Assembly (NCBI GenBank): GCA_010671975.1
Contig: JAAHIA010000027.1
Coordinates: 1 to 21,715 of the forward strand
Source: Leptolyngbya sp. SIO4C1
GTDB taxonomy: Bacteria > Cyanobacteriota > Cyanobacteriia > Phormidesmidales > Phormidesmidaceae
DNA: 21,715 nt
Reading direction: 5' to 3'
Shown: positions 7,446-15,071 of the stretch, piece after piece
How positions within the stretch are numbered: position 1 is the first letter of the stretch
Layout: the number at the start of each line of letters is the position of its first letter
Made by a program: the position numbers and the translations under genes
Notes under the pieces: generated by a model
Told to the model about the DNA's origin: nothing
Databases searched by the model: none
The model's input: the letters and a program-made list of their open reading frames with translations, nothing else

Positions 7446-7997
7446 TCAAAGTCCTCGGGCGACAGAGCTTGAGGACTTTTGCTGTCGATGGGTGGGCAGC
7501 CGCGAGGGTGCGATCGCGCGCATGCGCCGGCTGCGTTTGCGCCTGAGCCAGCGGTTGGCGAGCTGGCCAACGCTGCGATAACTTGGCTGCCGCAGCTGAT
7601 GCAGGTCGGCAAGGAATAGCAGAGTGCCAAGTAGCAGGCCAGCCGTGCCTAGGACAAACAGACCTAGGGCTGCGAAGACGAGCGCATTGAAGGGGAGGAG
7701 CGATCGCAGCGCTAGCGTTAGCAGGCTGACTAAAAACACAATCCAGCTGTAGTAAAACATCACGGTGCCGCGCTGGGCGGAGCGATGGCAATAGCGCATT
7801 TGCTGGCGACGCTGACGTAGCTGTCGCAGCTGTGGTTTATTGAGCCCTGTGCAGTATTGCTGGGCAATTAGCGTCAGCTCTCGCGAGAGGGCGATTTGCC
7901 GCAGCCAGGCTGCACCGAGCAGCAGCGTTGCTAGCAGCAGCATGATGATGGAATTGAGGATTAGTAGGATTAGCTGCCCAGATTGTACGGTGCCCAT
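7446..7997 (-). CDS. Small integral membrane protein of unknown function
   Basis: This 183-residue protein has three hydrophobic segments, at about 7-31, 78-99 and 103-131. A basic, Gln/Arg-rich cytoplasmic-type loop (about 52-76) separates the first two, and a very basic tail (RWLRRKRSRRMRAIAPSR) follows the last. I do not recognise a named family. The layout is that of a cyanobacterial conserved hypothetical membrane protein. The stop codon (TGA at 7446-7448) lies in the repeat/terminator region, so the last ten or so residues, including a Ser run, are probably low-complexity readout of the terminator arm. The gene is convergent with dxs. No clear Shine-Dalgarno sequence precedes the ATG. 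Confidence 0.7.
   Translation of the reverse strand: MGTVQSGQLILLILNSIIMLLLATLLLGAAWLRQIALSRELTLIAQQYCTGLNKPQLRQLRQRRQQMRYCHRSAQRGTVMFYYSWIVFLVSLLTLALRSLLPFNALVFAALGLFVLGTAGLLLGTLLFLADLHQLRQPSYRSVGQLANRWLRRKRSRRMRAIAPSRLPTHRQQKSSSSVARGL
7448..7480. terminator. Bidirectional rho-independent-like terminator after dxs
   Basis: A perfect 9-bp inverted repeat, AAAGTCCTC (7448-7456) and GAGGACTTT (7471-7479), encloses a 14-nt loop. A T-run follows on the plus strand and the A-rich arm serves the minus strand. It lies between the ends of dxs and the convergent membrane-protein gene, whose last codons overlap it. Confidence 0.6.
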
Positions 7998-8317
7998 AGT
8001 TATTTTTGCTTTTATAGTCCAAATGTACTATTTATGAGGGGAAAATTTCAAGTGTTGGGGGGGTGCCGCTTGCAAAGCGGATATTCGGGGCAACCGTTGA
8101 GTATGCTGTGCAGGCTGAAGCTTACTGACGATGCTGTCAGGTAAGACTTCCATACTTTTAGATATCAGGGATTTGCTCAGAAATGAAATACCCGCAGATC
8201 GAGCTTCGACGCCGCTCAACGCTCAGAACCGTCAGGTTAAGCGCAGTCGAAACCGGGTTGATAGGGTACATTGTTTAGCCGCAGCTCCCTAAACGCTTGC
8301 TGAAGCCTGAGCCGATC
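7998..8317. other. 320-bp gene-free stretch with hairpins
   Basis: I see no convincing gene here. A possible 63-codon minus-strand frame at 8028-8219 has no ribosome binding site and a composition unlike its neighbours. The region holds a run of seven Gs (8057-8063), a small perfect hairpin CCGCTT-GCA-AAGCGG (8066-8080), and the larger inverted repeat annotated separately. It should contain the promoter of the membrane-protein gene and the end of the fghA transcript, but no clear promoter boxes stand out. Confidence 0.6.
8203..8253. repeat. 18-bp imperfect inverted repeat downstream of fghA
   Basis: GCTTCGACGCCGCTCAAC (8203-8220) and GTTAAGCGCAGTCGAAAC (8236-8253) are reverse complements at 14 of 18 positions, with a 15-nt spacer. 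The TTCGACTGCGCT-type core resembles dispersed palindromic repeats common in bacterial intergenic DNA. It lies just past the end of fghA on the transcribed side and could form a 3' mRNA hairpin. It has no T-run, so it is not a classical terminator. Confidence 0.6.
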
Positions 8318-9160
8318 TCAGCAGTTCAAAAACTTGGCATGATGCCGAATGTGATCTTCCACAAAGGTTGAAATAAAGTAGTAGCTGTGGTCATAGTCTT
8401 CCTGCATACGTAAGATCAGTGGTTGCCCAGCTTGCTCACAGGCAGCTGCGAAAACTTCTGGCAGCAGCTGTCCCTGCTTTAAGAAACTATCGCCAGTACC
8501 CTGGTCAATTAAGATAGGCCGCTCAGGATTGGCGCGGTCTTTAATCAACTCGCTAGCGTCATAGGCTTTCCAGGCGTCTTTTGCTTCGCCTAGATACTGG
8601 CTAAATGCCTTTTGTCCCCACGAGCACTGCATTGGTGCTGCAATTGGGGCAAACGCTGAAATCGATTGATACTGGCTGGGGTTGCGCAGCCCGCAAACCA
8701 GCGCGCCGTGACCGCCCATCGAGTGACCAAAGACACCTTGGCGGTCGGCTCGGGTTGGAAAATGCTGATGAACTAGCGACGGTAGCTCTTCAACGACATA
8801 GCTATACATGCGATAGTGCTTAGCCCAGGGCGGCTGCGCTGCATCCACATAAAAGCCAGCGCCCTTACCTAAATCCCACGCATCGTCGTCAGGGACCGCT
8901 TCACCGCGCGGGCTAGTGTCAGGCGCAACCAGTATGAGCCCGGCCTGAGCCGCATAGCGCTGAGCAGCCGCTTTAGTGATGAAATTTTGCTCGCTGCAGG
9001 TCAGCCCTGAGAGATAGTAGAGCACCGGAACGCGGTGCGATCGCGTCTGTGGCGGCAAATAAACGGCGAACTGCATCTCGCACTGGCACTCGCTAGACGC
9101 ATGACGGTAGATGCTAACGGTGCCGTCAAAGCAGGCAGACTGATTTTGAAGAGATAGCAT
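8318..9160 (-). CDS. fghA: S-formylglutathione hydrolase (esterase D family)
   Basis: The enzyme hydrolyses S-formylglutathione to formate and glutathione, the last step of glutathione-dependent formaldehyde detoxification, and also acts as a serine esterase. From the ATG at 9160 the protein has 280 residues, the usual length. It starts with the family-like SACFDGTVSIYRHASSECQCEMQFAVYLPP. The catalytic triad is visible: S147 in GHSMGGHGAL, D224 in DQGTGDSFL, H258 in EDYDHSYYFI. LSGLTCSEQNF (50-60) and PDTSPRGE (80-87) are also characteristic. An ATG at 9217 would add 19 residues with a hydrophobic stretch (APILVLIFILAML). I prefer 9160 on family length, although neither start has a good ribosome binding site. 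No formaldehyde dehydrogenase gene is adjacent. Confidence 0.93.
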   Translation of the reverse strand: MLSLQNQSACFDGTVSIYRHASSECQCEMQFAVYLPPQTRSHRVPVLYYLSGLTCSEQNFITKAAAQRYAAQAGLILVAPDTSPRGEAVPDDDAWDLGKGAGFYVDAAQPPWAKHYRMYSYVVEELPSLVHQHFPTRADRQGVFGHSMGGHGALVCGLRNPSQYQSISAFAPIAAPMQCSWGQKAFSQYLGEAKDAWKAYDASELIKDRANPERPILIDQGTGDSFLKQGQLLPEVFAAACEQAGQPLILRMQEDYDHSYYFISTFVEDHIRHHAKFLNC

Positions 9161-9319
9161 AGCCAATATGAAGATAAGAACAAGAATGGGCGCTCTCAGG
9201 TGGCTCTCAGGCGGCATTCAGGAGACTTGCGGCTTGCCTTTTTAGAGTGCGGCAGCGACATGTCCGTACTTTAACGGTGTTCGCTAATGCACTTTAAGAT
9301 GTCACACTTGTTCCTCATT

Positions 9320-10177
9320 ATGAAGACTTTCACACCTGTTTTAACGCTGACGCGAGCTGCGATCGCAGCCTCTCTAACGATCGGCGCAGTAGCCGCCTTA
9401 GCGAATCAGGCTGCCGCTGCTACCCTGCGCGTCACCATTGACAATCTGGCACCTGACAATGGCACCTTTTTAACGCCTGTCTGGGTAGGGTTTCACGATG
9501 GCAGCTTTGATATCTACGATCGAGATGCCTCGCTCGATCTGTTTCCCGGTAGCGAAGCCCTAGTCGAAGATGGCAATACTGAGCCGCTCTCTGAACGCTT
9601 TGCAGCAACGGTGCCGAGCGGCGTTCAAGGAACGCTGACGGGGCCAACGATCCCACCGGTTGGCCCGGGCGAGAGCACTAGCTTCACCTTTGATGTGGAG
9701 ACCAGCAACCAGTACTTCAGCTACGCGTCGATGGTGATCCCCAGCAACGACGCCTTTATAGCCAACGGGAACCCGCTAGCGCATCAGGTCTTTAGCGATG
9801 ACGGTAGCTTTGCTGCGGTCGACTTTATCGTTGCCGGGTCGCAGGTCCTCGACGGTGGGACCGAAGTCAACGACGAGGCAGAATTTAGTACGGCTTTCCT
9901 CGGTCAGGCCGCTCCCAATACTGGCACGGATGAAAACGACGTGGTGACGTCTCACCCTGGCTTCATCCCCGACGGACGCATTCTGACAACCACTGACTTT
10001 AACGGCCTGAATTTTACCGGGGCTGACTTCACGGCAGCAGGCTTTAACGTAGCGCGCATTCGCGTCGAAGCCGTCGACGAGGCAGAGGCCGTCCCCGAAC
10101 CGGGGCTGCTGCTCGGGCTGCTGACGCTAGGCGGGAGCCTAGCTGCCCTGAGCCGTAAGCGTTTGCCGATAGGATAG
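9320..10177 (+). CDS. PEP-CTERM-anchored spondin-domain protein
   Basis: I place the start at the ATG at 9320 because it gives a clean signal peptide: MKTFTPVLTLTRAAIAAS... ending in Ala-rich NQAAAA at about residue 34. ATGs at 9287 and 9299 are alternatives that add a non-standard N-terminus. The mature protein, about 36-250, looks like a Spondin_N domain: LRVTIDNLAPDNGTFLTPVWVGFHDG, FDIYDRDA, FTFDVETSNQYFSYASMVIPSNDAFIANG. It ends with a PEP-CTERM sorting tag: VPEPG (258-262), a hydrophobic helix, and a basic SRKR end. PEP-CTERM proteins are processed by an exosortase, which must be encoded elsewhere. The product is probably exported and attached to the cell surface or matrix. It is divergent from fghA. 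Confidence 0.88.
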   Translation: MKTFTPVLTLTRAAIAASLTIGAVAALANQAAAATLRVTIDNLAPDNGTFLTPVWVGFHDGSFDIYDRDASLDLFPGSEALVEDGNTEPLSERFAATVPSGVQGTLTGPTIPPVGPGESTSFTFDVETSNQYFSYASMVIPSNDAFIANGNPLAHQVFSDDGSFAAVDFIVAGSQVLDGGTEVNDEAEFSTAFLGQAAPNTGTDENDVVTSHPGFIPDGRILTTTDFNGLNFTGADFTAAGFNVARIRVEAVDEAEAVPEPGLLLGLLTLGGSLAALSRKRLPIG

Positions 10178-10255
10178 CTCCTTAGGTGATAGTTCCTTAG
10201 GTACAGACATCGCAGCCGCCTTGTCCTGACGGAACTGGCCGCGACGCCATATGTT

Positions 10256-10286
10256 AAAAACGGGCCTGTGCGATCGCACAGGCCCG
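10256..10286 (-). terminator. Terminator of the pntA-pntB transcript, centred on a HIP1 site
   Basis: The 26 bases at 10261-10286 form a perfect palindrome (CGGGCCTGTGCGA and its exact complement) with TGCGATCGCA at its centre. On the minus strand it is followed at once by five Ts (A-run at 10256-10260). It lies 55 bp past the pntB stop, which fits a rho-independent terminator for that transcript. Confidence 0.75.
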
Positions 10287-10340
10287 GACTGTCTAGAGAG
10301 ATATCAGACCCCAAAGGGCATACATCTATGCGTAGCGACC

Positions 10341-11765
10341 TCAGGCAGTTGCCAAAGCAGGCGCGGCTGAGGTTTCCTGCAGACGGCCTAAAATAGCGTT
10401 GCAGTTGGTCTTGGCATCGCCGAACAGCATCTGCGTATTGTCCTTGTAGAACAGCGGGTTGCCCACGCCGGCGTAGCCGCTACCCATGCTGCGCTTCATC
10501 ACGACAACGTTGCGCGCTTTCCAAACCTCTAAGACTGGCATACCGGCGATGGGGCTAGCTGGATCTTCCATCGCGCTGGGGTTAACCGTATCGTTGGCAC
10601 CAATCACCAGCACCACATCGGTCTCAGAGAAATCTTCGTTGATCTCATCCATCTCCAGCACGATGTCATAGGGCACATTGGCCTCAGCCAGCAGCACATT
10701 CATGTGACCGGGCAGCCGACCGGCAACCGGATGGATACCGAAGCGTACGCTGACGCCGCGATCGCTCAGCAGCTTAGTAATTTCAGAAACCGCGTGCTGC
10801 GCCTGCGCCACGGCCATACCGTAGCCGGGGGTGATGATTACACTCTGAGCATCGCCCAGCAGCTCTACCGTTTCATCGACGTTGACCTCACTCACCGTAC
10901 CACTAGCCTCGCTGCTGCCGCCGCCTTTACCCGCAGCTTGACCAAAGCCGCCTAAGATCACGCTGAAGAAGGAACGGTTCATGGCTCGGCACATGATGTA
11001 GCTCAGAATCGCACCGCTGCTGCCAACCAGCGCACCGGTCACAATCAGCAGATCGTTCGAGAGCATGAAGCCAGCTGCCGCAGCCGCCCAGCCTGAATAG
11101 CTGTTCAGCATCGAAATGACCACCGGCATGTCGGCACCGCCAATCGCGGCAACCAAATGAATGCCCAGTACCGATGCGATCGCGCTCATGGCCAGCAGCG
11201 GCACAAATCCGCCCGTGCCTTCTGCCTGCATGAAGAACACACCCAGCACGACCGTAGCGACCAGCAGCGCAATATTGAACAGATGCCGTCCGGGCAGCGT
11301 CAGCGGTTTACTGCTGATGATGGCTCGCAGCTTACCAAAGGCTACCACTGAGCCGGTAAAGGTCACCGCGCCGATAAATACGCCGATATAGATTTCAATC
11401 AGGTGAATAGTTTCTTCCACGCCGGTCAGGGTGAGGTCCGGCTGCAGATAGTTACCAACCCCCACCAGCACGGCAGCTAAACCGACAAAGCTGTGCAGAA
11501 TCGCGACCAGCTCGGGCATCGAGGTCATCGCCACGCGAGACGCAACCGTTGCCCCAATCAGCACCGCCGGGATCACGGCAACTGCCAGTGTGCTATAGGC
11601 CGTTACCTGTGCGCTGAAGGCCGTTGCGACCAGCGCTAAGATCATGCCGATGATGCCATAGAGGTTGCCGCGCTTGGCGCTTTCCTGATTAGACAGGCCG
11701 CCCAGGCTAAGAATGAAGAGAACAATGGCAGCGAGATAGGCCACCGTAATGAGGTTATTAGACAT
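10341..11765 (-). CDS. pntB: NAD(P) transhydrogenase beta subunit
   Basis: This 474-residue subunit has a membrane domain of about eight to nine helices (1-265), including H91 (AILHSFVGLAAVL), which matches the conserved proton-channel His of the family. A Gly/Ser-rich linker (about 279-292) leads to the cytoplasmic NADP(H)-binding domain III with PGYGMAVAQAQ (313-323), GIHPVAGRLPGHMNVLLAEA (343-362), GANDTVNP (389-396) and KRSMGSGYAGV (424-434). With PntA it couples hydride transfer between NADH and NADP+ to proton movement, in cyanobacteria probably at the thylakoid or plasma membrane, to balance NADPH and NADH. It follows pntA by 73 bp on the same strand. That gap contains a short imperfect direct repeat (GAGTCGTTTGAA / GAGTCGTCTGAA) and no obvious terminator, so the two genes are most likely one operon. 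Confidence 0.97.
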   Translation of the reverse strand: MSNNLITVAYLAAIVLFILSLGGLSNQESAKRGNLYGIIGMILALVATAFSAQVTAYSTLAVAVIPAVLIGATVASRVAMTSMPELVAILHSFVGLAAVLVGVGNYLQPDLTLTGVEETIHLIEIYIGVFIGAVTFTGSVVAFGKLRAIISSKPLTLPGRHLFNIALLVATVVLGVFFMQAEGTGGFVPLLAMSAIASVLGIHLVAAIGGADMPVVISMLNSYSGWAAAAAGFMLSNDLLIVTGALVGSSGAILSYIMCRAMNRSFFSVILGGFGQAAGKGGGSSEASGTVSEVNVDETVELLGDAQSVIITPGYGMAVAQAQHAVSEITKLLSDRGVSVRFGIHPVAGRLPGHMNVLLAEANVPYDIVLEMDEINEDFSETDVVLVIGANDTVNPSAMEDPASPIAGMPVLEVWKARNVVVMKRSMGSGYAGVGNPLFYKDNTQMLFGDAKTNCNAILGRLQETSAAPALATA

Positions 11766-11838
11766 AGGTTAAGTCAGAGAGTCGTTTGAAGTGAGAGAAC
11801 GTGAGTCGTCTGAATCGATAGACTGCCTACTAAACTGC

Positions 11839-13452
11839 TTACTTGCGGAACATCTTCAGCATCCGCTGGGTAACCAGGAAGCCGCCCGAGATATTAATCG
11901 TGCCGATAAAGATTGCGATCGCGCCCAGAATCGCAGTTGGTGAGGTCCAATCACCTGAAATTTGCAGCATGCCACCGATGATGATGATGCCGCTGATCGC
12001 GTTGGTTACGCTCATCAAAGGCGTATGCAAGGACGGTGATACGTTCCAAATCACCTGCCAGCCTACAAAGCAGGCCAAGATAAACACGGTGAAATGCGAC
12101 AGAAAGGAGGCCGGTGCGCTGAGGCCAACGCCAACCAGCGCCAGCGCGGCTGCGCCAATCAAAAGCGGCTTCCACGGAATCTGCACAGTCGATTTTGCCG
12201 CTGGCGTGGCTGGCTCGACGGCAGCCGGCTGCGGGGCAGGCGACGAGGGAGCCGCTGGCTTCGGGGCAGGCCAGGTGACTTCGCCTTCGTAGGTGACCAG
12301 CGCCCCGCGCACCACCTCGTCTTCGAGGTTCACCTCATATTGCTCGGCACCGCCCATATCGCTAAGCAGATGACAGAGGTTGGTGCCATAGAGCTGGCTT
12401 GACTGGCTAGCCATGCGGCTGGGGAAATCAGTTAGGCCAACGATGGTAACGCCGTCGTAGGTATAGATTTCACCGGGCTTCGTGACTTCGCAGTTACCAC
12501 CCTGCTCAGCTGCCATATCCACAATCACCGATCCCGGCTTCATGCTCTCAACCATAGCCTGAGTAATAAGGCGGGGAGCCGGCTTACCAGGGATCAAAGC
12601 GGTGGTAATGATGATATCGACCTCTTTGGCCTGCTGCGCAAACAGCGCCATCTCTGCTTCAATGAACGCTTTGCTCATTACCTTGGCATAGCCACCTGAG
12701 CCGGTGCCATCTTCTTCAAAGTCAAGTTCGAGGAACTGCGCGCCCATGCTCTCAACCTGCTCTTTGACAATGGGTCGCGTGTCAAACGCGCGGACAATCG
12801 CCCCCAGGCTCTTAGCTGCACCAATCGCAGCCAGTCCAGCAACCCCAGCGCCAATCACCATCACCTTGCAAGGGGGCACTTTGCCAGCTGCCGTGATTTG
12901 TCCAGTAAAAAATCGGCCAAACTGATTCGCCGCTTCAATCACCGCTCGATAGCCGGCAATGTTTGCCATTGAGCTGAGCGCATCCATCTTTTGAGCGCGG
13001 GTGATGCGCGGCACGCTATCCATCGCCAGTGCGGTCACCTGCTTTTCGGCTAGCCGCTGTACCAGCTCAGCATTCTGCGCTGGCCAAATGAAGCTAATCA
13101 AGGTCTGTCCAGCTCGCATCAGATCAACTTCATGCAGATTGAGCTGCTGGTTTTGAGCGGGCGCCTGCACTTTGAGAATAATGTCAGCCTTGGCCCAAAG
13201 GTCTTGCGTACTGTCTGCAATGTCGCAGCCAGCTTGCCGATAGGCCTCATCCGAAAATTGAGCGGCAGCGCCTGCGCCAGGCTCAATCAAAACATCAAAC
13301 CCCAAAGATTGGAGCTTTTTAGCCGTTGCCGGCGTAGCGGCTACCCGACGTTCGCCCTCAGCGATCTCCTTAGGAATACCCACTCGTTTTGGAGCAGAGC
13401 TTTGGTCTGCCTGCCCTTGATTGACAGCGTTTTTTTCAAGCGCAATGGTCAT
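11839..13452 (-). CDS. pntA: NAD(P) transhydrogenase alpha subunit (alpha1-alpha2 fusion)
   Basis: This 537-residue protein joins the NAD(H)-binding domain I with the alpha membrane segment. Domain I shows KRVGIPKEIAEGERRVAATP (22-41), the RITRAQKMDALSSMANIAGY loop (149-168) and the Rossmann motif VIGAGVAGLAAIGAAKSLGA (199-218). TALIPGKPAPRLIT (284-297) and MKPGSVIVDMAAEQGGN (304-320) follow. A Pro/Ala-rich linker (about 395-420) leads to four hydrophobic helices (about 427-530). Some bacteria split alpha into two genes; the fused form is usual in cyanobacteria such as Synechocystis. The ATG at 13452 has AAGGT about 9 bases upstream. The promoter should lie in the long gene-free region to its right. 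Confidence 0.97.
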   Translation of the reverse strand: MTIALEKNAVNQGQADQSSAPKRVGIPKEIAEGERRVAATPATAKKLQSLGFDVLIEPGAGAAAQFSDEAYRQAGCDIADSTQDLWAKADIILKVQAPAQNQQLNLHEVDLMRAGQTLISFIWPAQNAELVQRLAEKQVTALAMDSVPRITRAQKMDALSSMANIAGYRAVIEAANQFGRFFTGQITAAGKVPPCKVMVIGAGVAGLAAIGAAKSLGAIVRAFDTRPIVKEQVESMGAQFLELDFEEDGTGSGGYAKVMSKAFIEAEMALFAQQAKEVDIIITTALIPGKPAPRLITQAMVESMKPGSVIVDMAAEQGGNCEVTKPGEIYTYDGVTIVGLTDFPSRMASQSSQLYGTNLCHLLSDMGGAEQYEVNLEDEVVRGALVTYEGEVTWPAPKPAAPSSPAPQPAAVEPATPAAKSTVQIPWKPLLIGAAALALVGVGLSAPASFLSHFTVFILACFVGWQVIWNVSPSLHTPLMSVTNAISGIIIIGGMLQISGDWTSPTAILGAIAIFIGTINISGGFLVTQRMLKMFRK

Positions 13453-14182
13453 AGCCTATTTACCTTAGATTTAAGTTCAGTTGTGAAGAAAACCTGCGAT
13501 TGAGCAGAACTCAGTTGAGGCACTACTTGCCGGCCTAGTGAGCCAGCTGTGAGTCAGCTCAGACTGGTTGCTGGCATGTTTCGCGAATACTCGGAGTGCA
13601 GTCACACTAACGCCTAACGGCCTGTTAACGGATGTTCTAAGCGGTGGGCCTTAGCCCGCAGTGGGCCTACCAGGCTGAGCTAATCTAAAACACCCTATTT
13701 GAAATGACAAGCTATTTGCTCATTTTGCTCATATCGACTGCTAAGCCATACTGACTTTTAACCGAGAAAACTCAACAGAGCAATCTTAGTGTTAAGACTT
13801 GCTCATATCGTGTTTTTTAGTTACGACAAACAAATTCCTTTGTAGAAGTATTTAATTTCATTTTGCCAATCGCGACTTCAGGCTGCGAAGTCTTTCTCAA
13901 GAAGCTTGATATTTTGTGACAAAACTCTATGGAAGTCTCCATCTTTAGCACTCAGCTAGCGACCTACGTTTAGTAAAGACGGATCGAACTCGCAAGATGT
14001 TTTATCACCGATCAAATCTAAAGTTTTGTAATAAATCGTGTGTTAGCCTGAAGCTATCTTGATTAAAGCTGAGTGGCACTTGCAAGAACTGGCCTATTAC
14101 AGACGCGCTGGGCGACGCTGCGGTGTTAGTTCTTAAATTAGGTTGAGTCACCTAGCTAAAACGCTTTGAGGAGTGAATAAAG
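13453..14182. other. 730-bp gene-free region between pntA and the DUF2808 gene
   Basis: I find no convincing gene. The region lies between two divergent genes and is more A+T-rich than its surroundings over about 13680-14070, which suits regulatory DNA. It holds a hairpin GGTGGGCCT / GGGCCTACC (13643-13651 and 13663-13671, with G-T pairs), a small perfect hairpin GACTTC-AGGCTGC-GAAGTC (13874-13892), and a 12-bp direct repeat TTGCTCATATCG (13725-13736 and 13799-13810). The second copy is followed by a T-run. A small RNA is possible but I see no sequence that identifies one. Confidence 0.6.
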
Positions 14183-14740
14183 ATGAATCGGTTTACCCGC
14201 TGGTGTCTATCTGGCTTTGCGATCGCGGCTGCCCTAGCCGCTGTCCCCACGCTACCGGGCGTGGCTCAAACAGGTCAGGGACTGACTCTGTTCGGCGGCG
14301 CTGATCCCGACCTGCGGCTGCCCTACCGCATCCAGTACAATACCCCCCGCAACACGCGCACTCGCCTGTTCTTGAGAGTGCCTAGCGATCACGTAGATCG
14401 AGCCATTTCAGACATTACTATTTCCTATCCAGAGGCGTTTGAGGAGTATAGCGGACGGTTCAACGTCGATGAGATCAAGGTGCATCTAGGTCGCGACGAT
14501 CGCGGTCAAGAGCTAGCCGTCGATGAGGTGGTATGGGATACAGAAGCCAATCAGGTCGACATCTACTTTGTCGAAGATATCCCAGCTGACACCACCTTTA
14601 CTGTGGTCATGTCTAGAACTCGCAACCCTAATCGGCCGCTGATGCAGTACTGGACGCTCAGAGCCCAGTCGCCTGGCGATGCGCTGTCATTCCCGGTTGG
14701 GGTTTGGAACCTGTCACTGGCCTACGAAACCAATCGGTAG
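14183..14740 (+). CDS. DUF2808 secreted protein
   Basis: This 185-residue protein has a signal peptide (MNRFTRWCLSGFAIAAALAAVP..., likely cleaved near GVAQ-TG, about residue 29). The rest fits DUF2808, a family largely confined to cyanobacteria: PYRIQYNTPRNTRTRLFLRVP, ISDITISYPEAFEEYSGRFNVDEIKV, VDIYFVEDIPADTTFTVVMS and a C-terminal PVGVWNLSLAYE. The function is unknown; the fold looks beta-rich and the location should be periplasm, thylakoid lumen or outside. AGGAG lies 9 bases before the ATG, a strong ribosome binding site that fixes this start. It precedes rpmH by 134 bp, and rpmH seems to have its own promoter. Confidence 0.88.
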   Translation: MNRFTRWCLSGFAIAAALAAVPTLPGVAQTGQGLTLFGGADPDLRLPYRIQYNTPRNTRTRLFLRVPSDHVDRAISDITISYPEAFEEYSGRFNVDEIKVHLGRDDRGQELAVDEVVWDTEANQVDIYFVEDIPADTTFTVVMSRTRNPNRPLMQYWTLRAQSPGDALSFPVGVWNLSLAYETNR

Positions 14741-14790
14741 CGTAAAAGTCGGGCAAAAATGCGGGTGGGCGCATATCAGTAGACCGTCTG

Positions 14791-14799
14791 TGCTATGAT
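14791..14799 (+). promoter_or_regulatory. Candidate extended -10 promoter for rpmH
   Basis: TGC-TATGAT forms an extended -10 element: TG at 14791-14792, one base, then TATGAT at 14794-14799. It lies about 75 bases upstream of the rpmH start. No good -35 box is found at the usual distance, as is common for extended -10 promoters. A transcription start would fall near 14806. Confidence 0.4.
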
Positions 14800-14874
14800 C
14801 ATTCACCGTGCTTAAAGCGGCATCTGTTTTAAGAATGCGCTAAAGCCGTCGCTTGCAGCTCTAGGAGAGATATT

Positions 14875-15012
14875 ATGACCAAACGCACCCTTGGCGGCAC
14901 CTCACGAAAGCGTAAGCGCGTTTCGGGGTTTCGGACGCGGATGCGCACTAAGAATGGCCGCAACGTCATCAAGGCGCGACGCAGCCGAGGGCGGGCTCGT
15001 CTCGCAGTTTAA
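14875..15012 (+). CDS. rpmH: 50S ribosomal protein L34
   Basis: This 45-residue, very basic protein (MTKRTLGGTSRKRKRVSGFR...) has the L34 core SGFRTRMRTKNGRNVIKARRSRGR. L34 is a late-assembling large-subunit protein. AGGAG stands 7 bases before the ATG. The TLGGTSRKRKR N-terminus in place of the enterobacterial form is typical of cyanobacteria. It is the first gene of the conserved rpmH-rnpA-yidC-type cluster. Confidence 0.97.
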   Translation: MTKRTLGGTSRKRKRVSGFRTRMRTKNGRNVIKARRSRGRARLAV

Positions 15013-15071
15013 TTCACTGATGCAGCTCTCGCATCGGTACGACAGCAGCATAGACCCGCCGCTTTTTGCCG

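Noticed and set aside
8028..8219. 63-codon minus-strand frame between the membrane protein gene and fghA
   Set aside because: No ribosome binding site, low-complexity composition, and it overlaps hairpin and repeat DNA. It reads as chance.
10704..12925. Several plus-strand frames of 60-150 codons within pntB and pntA
   Set aside because: They lie antisense to clearly conserved genes and have no domain signatures. They are a by-product of G+C-biased third positions.
13640..13675. Hairpin near 13643-13671 considered as part of a tRNA
   Set aside because: No cloverleaf arms, T-loop (GTTCRA) or acceptor stem could be found around it.
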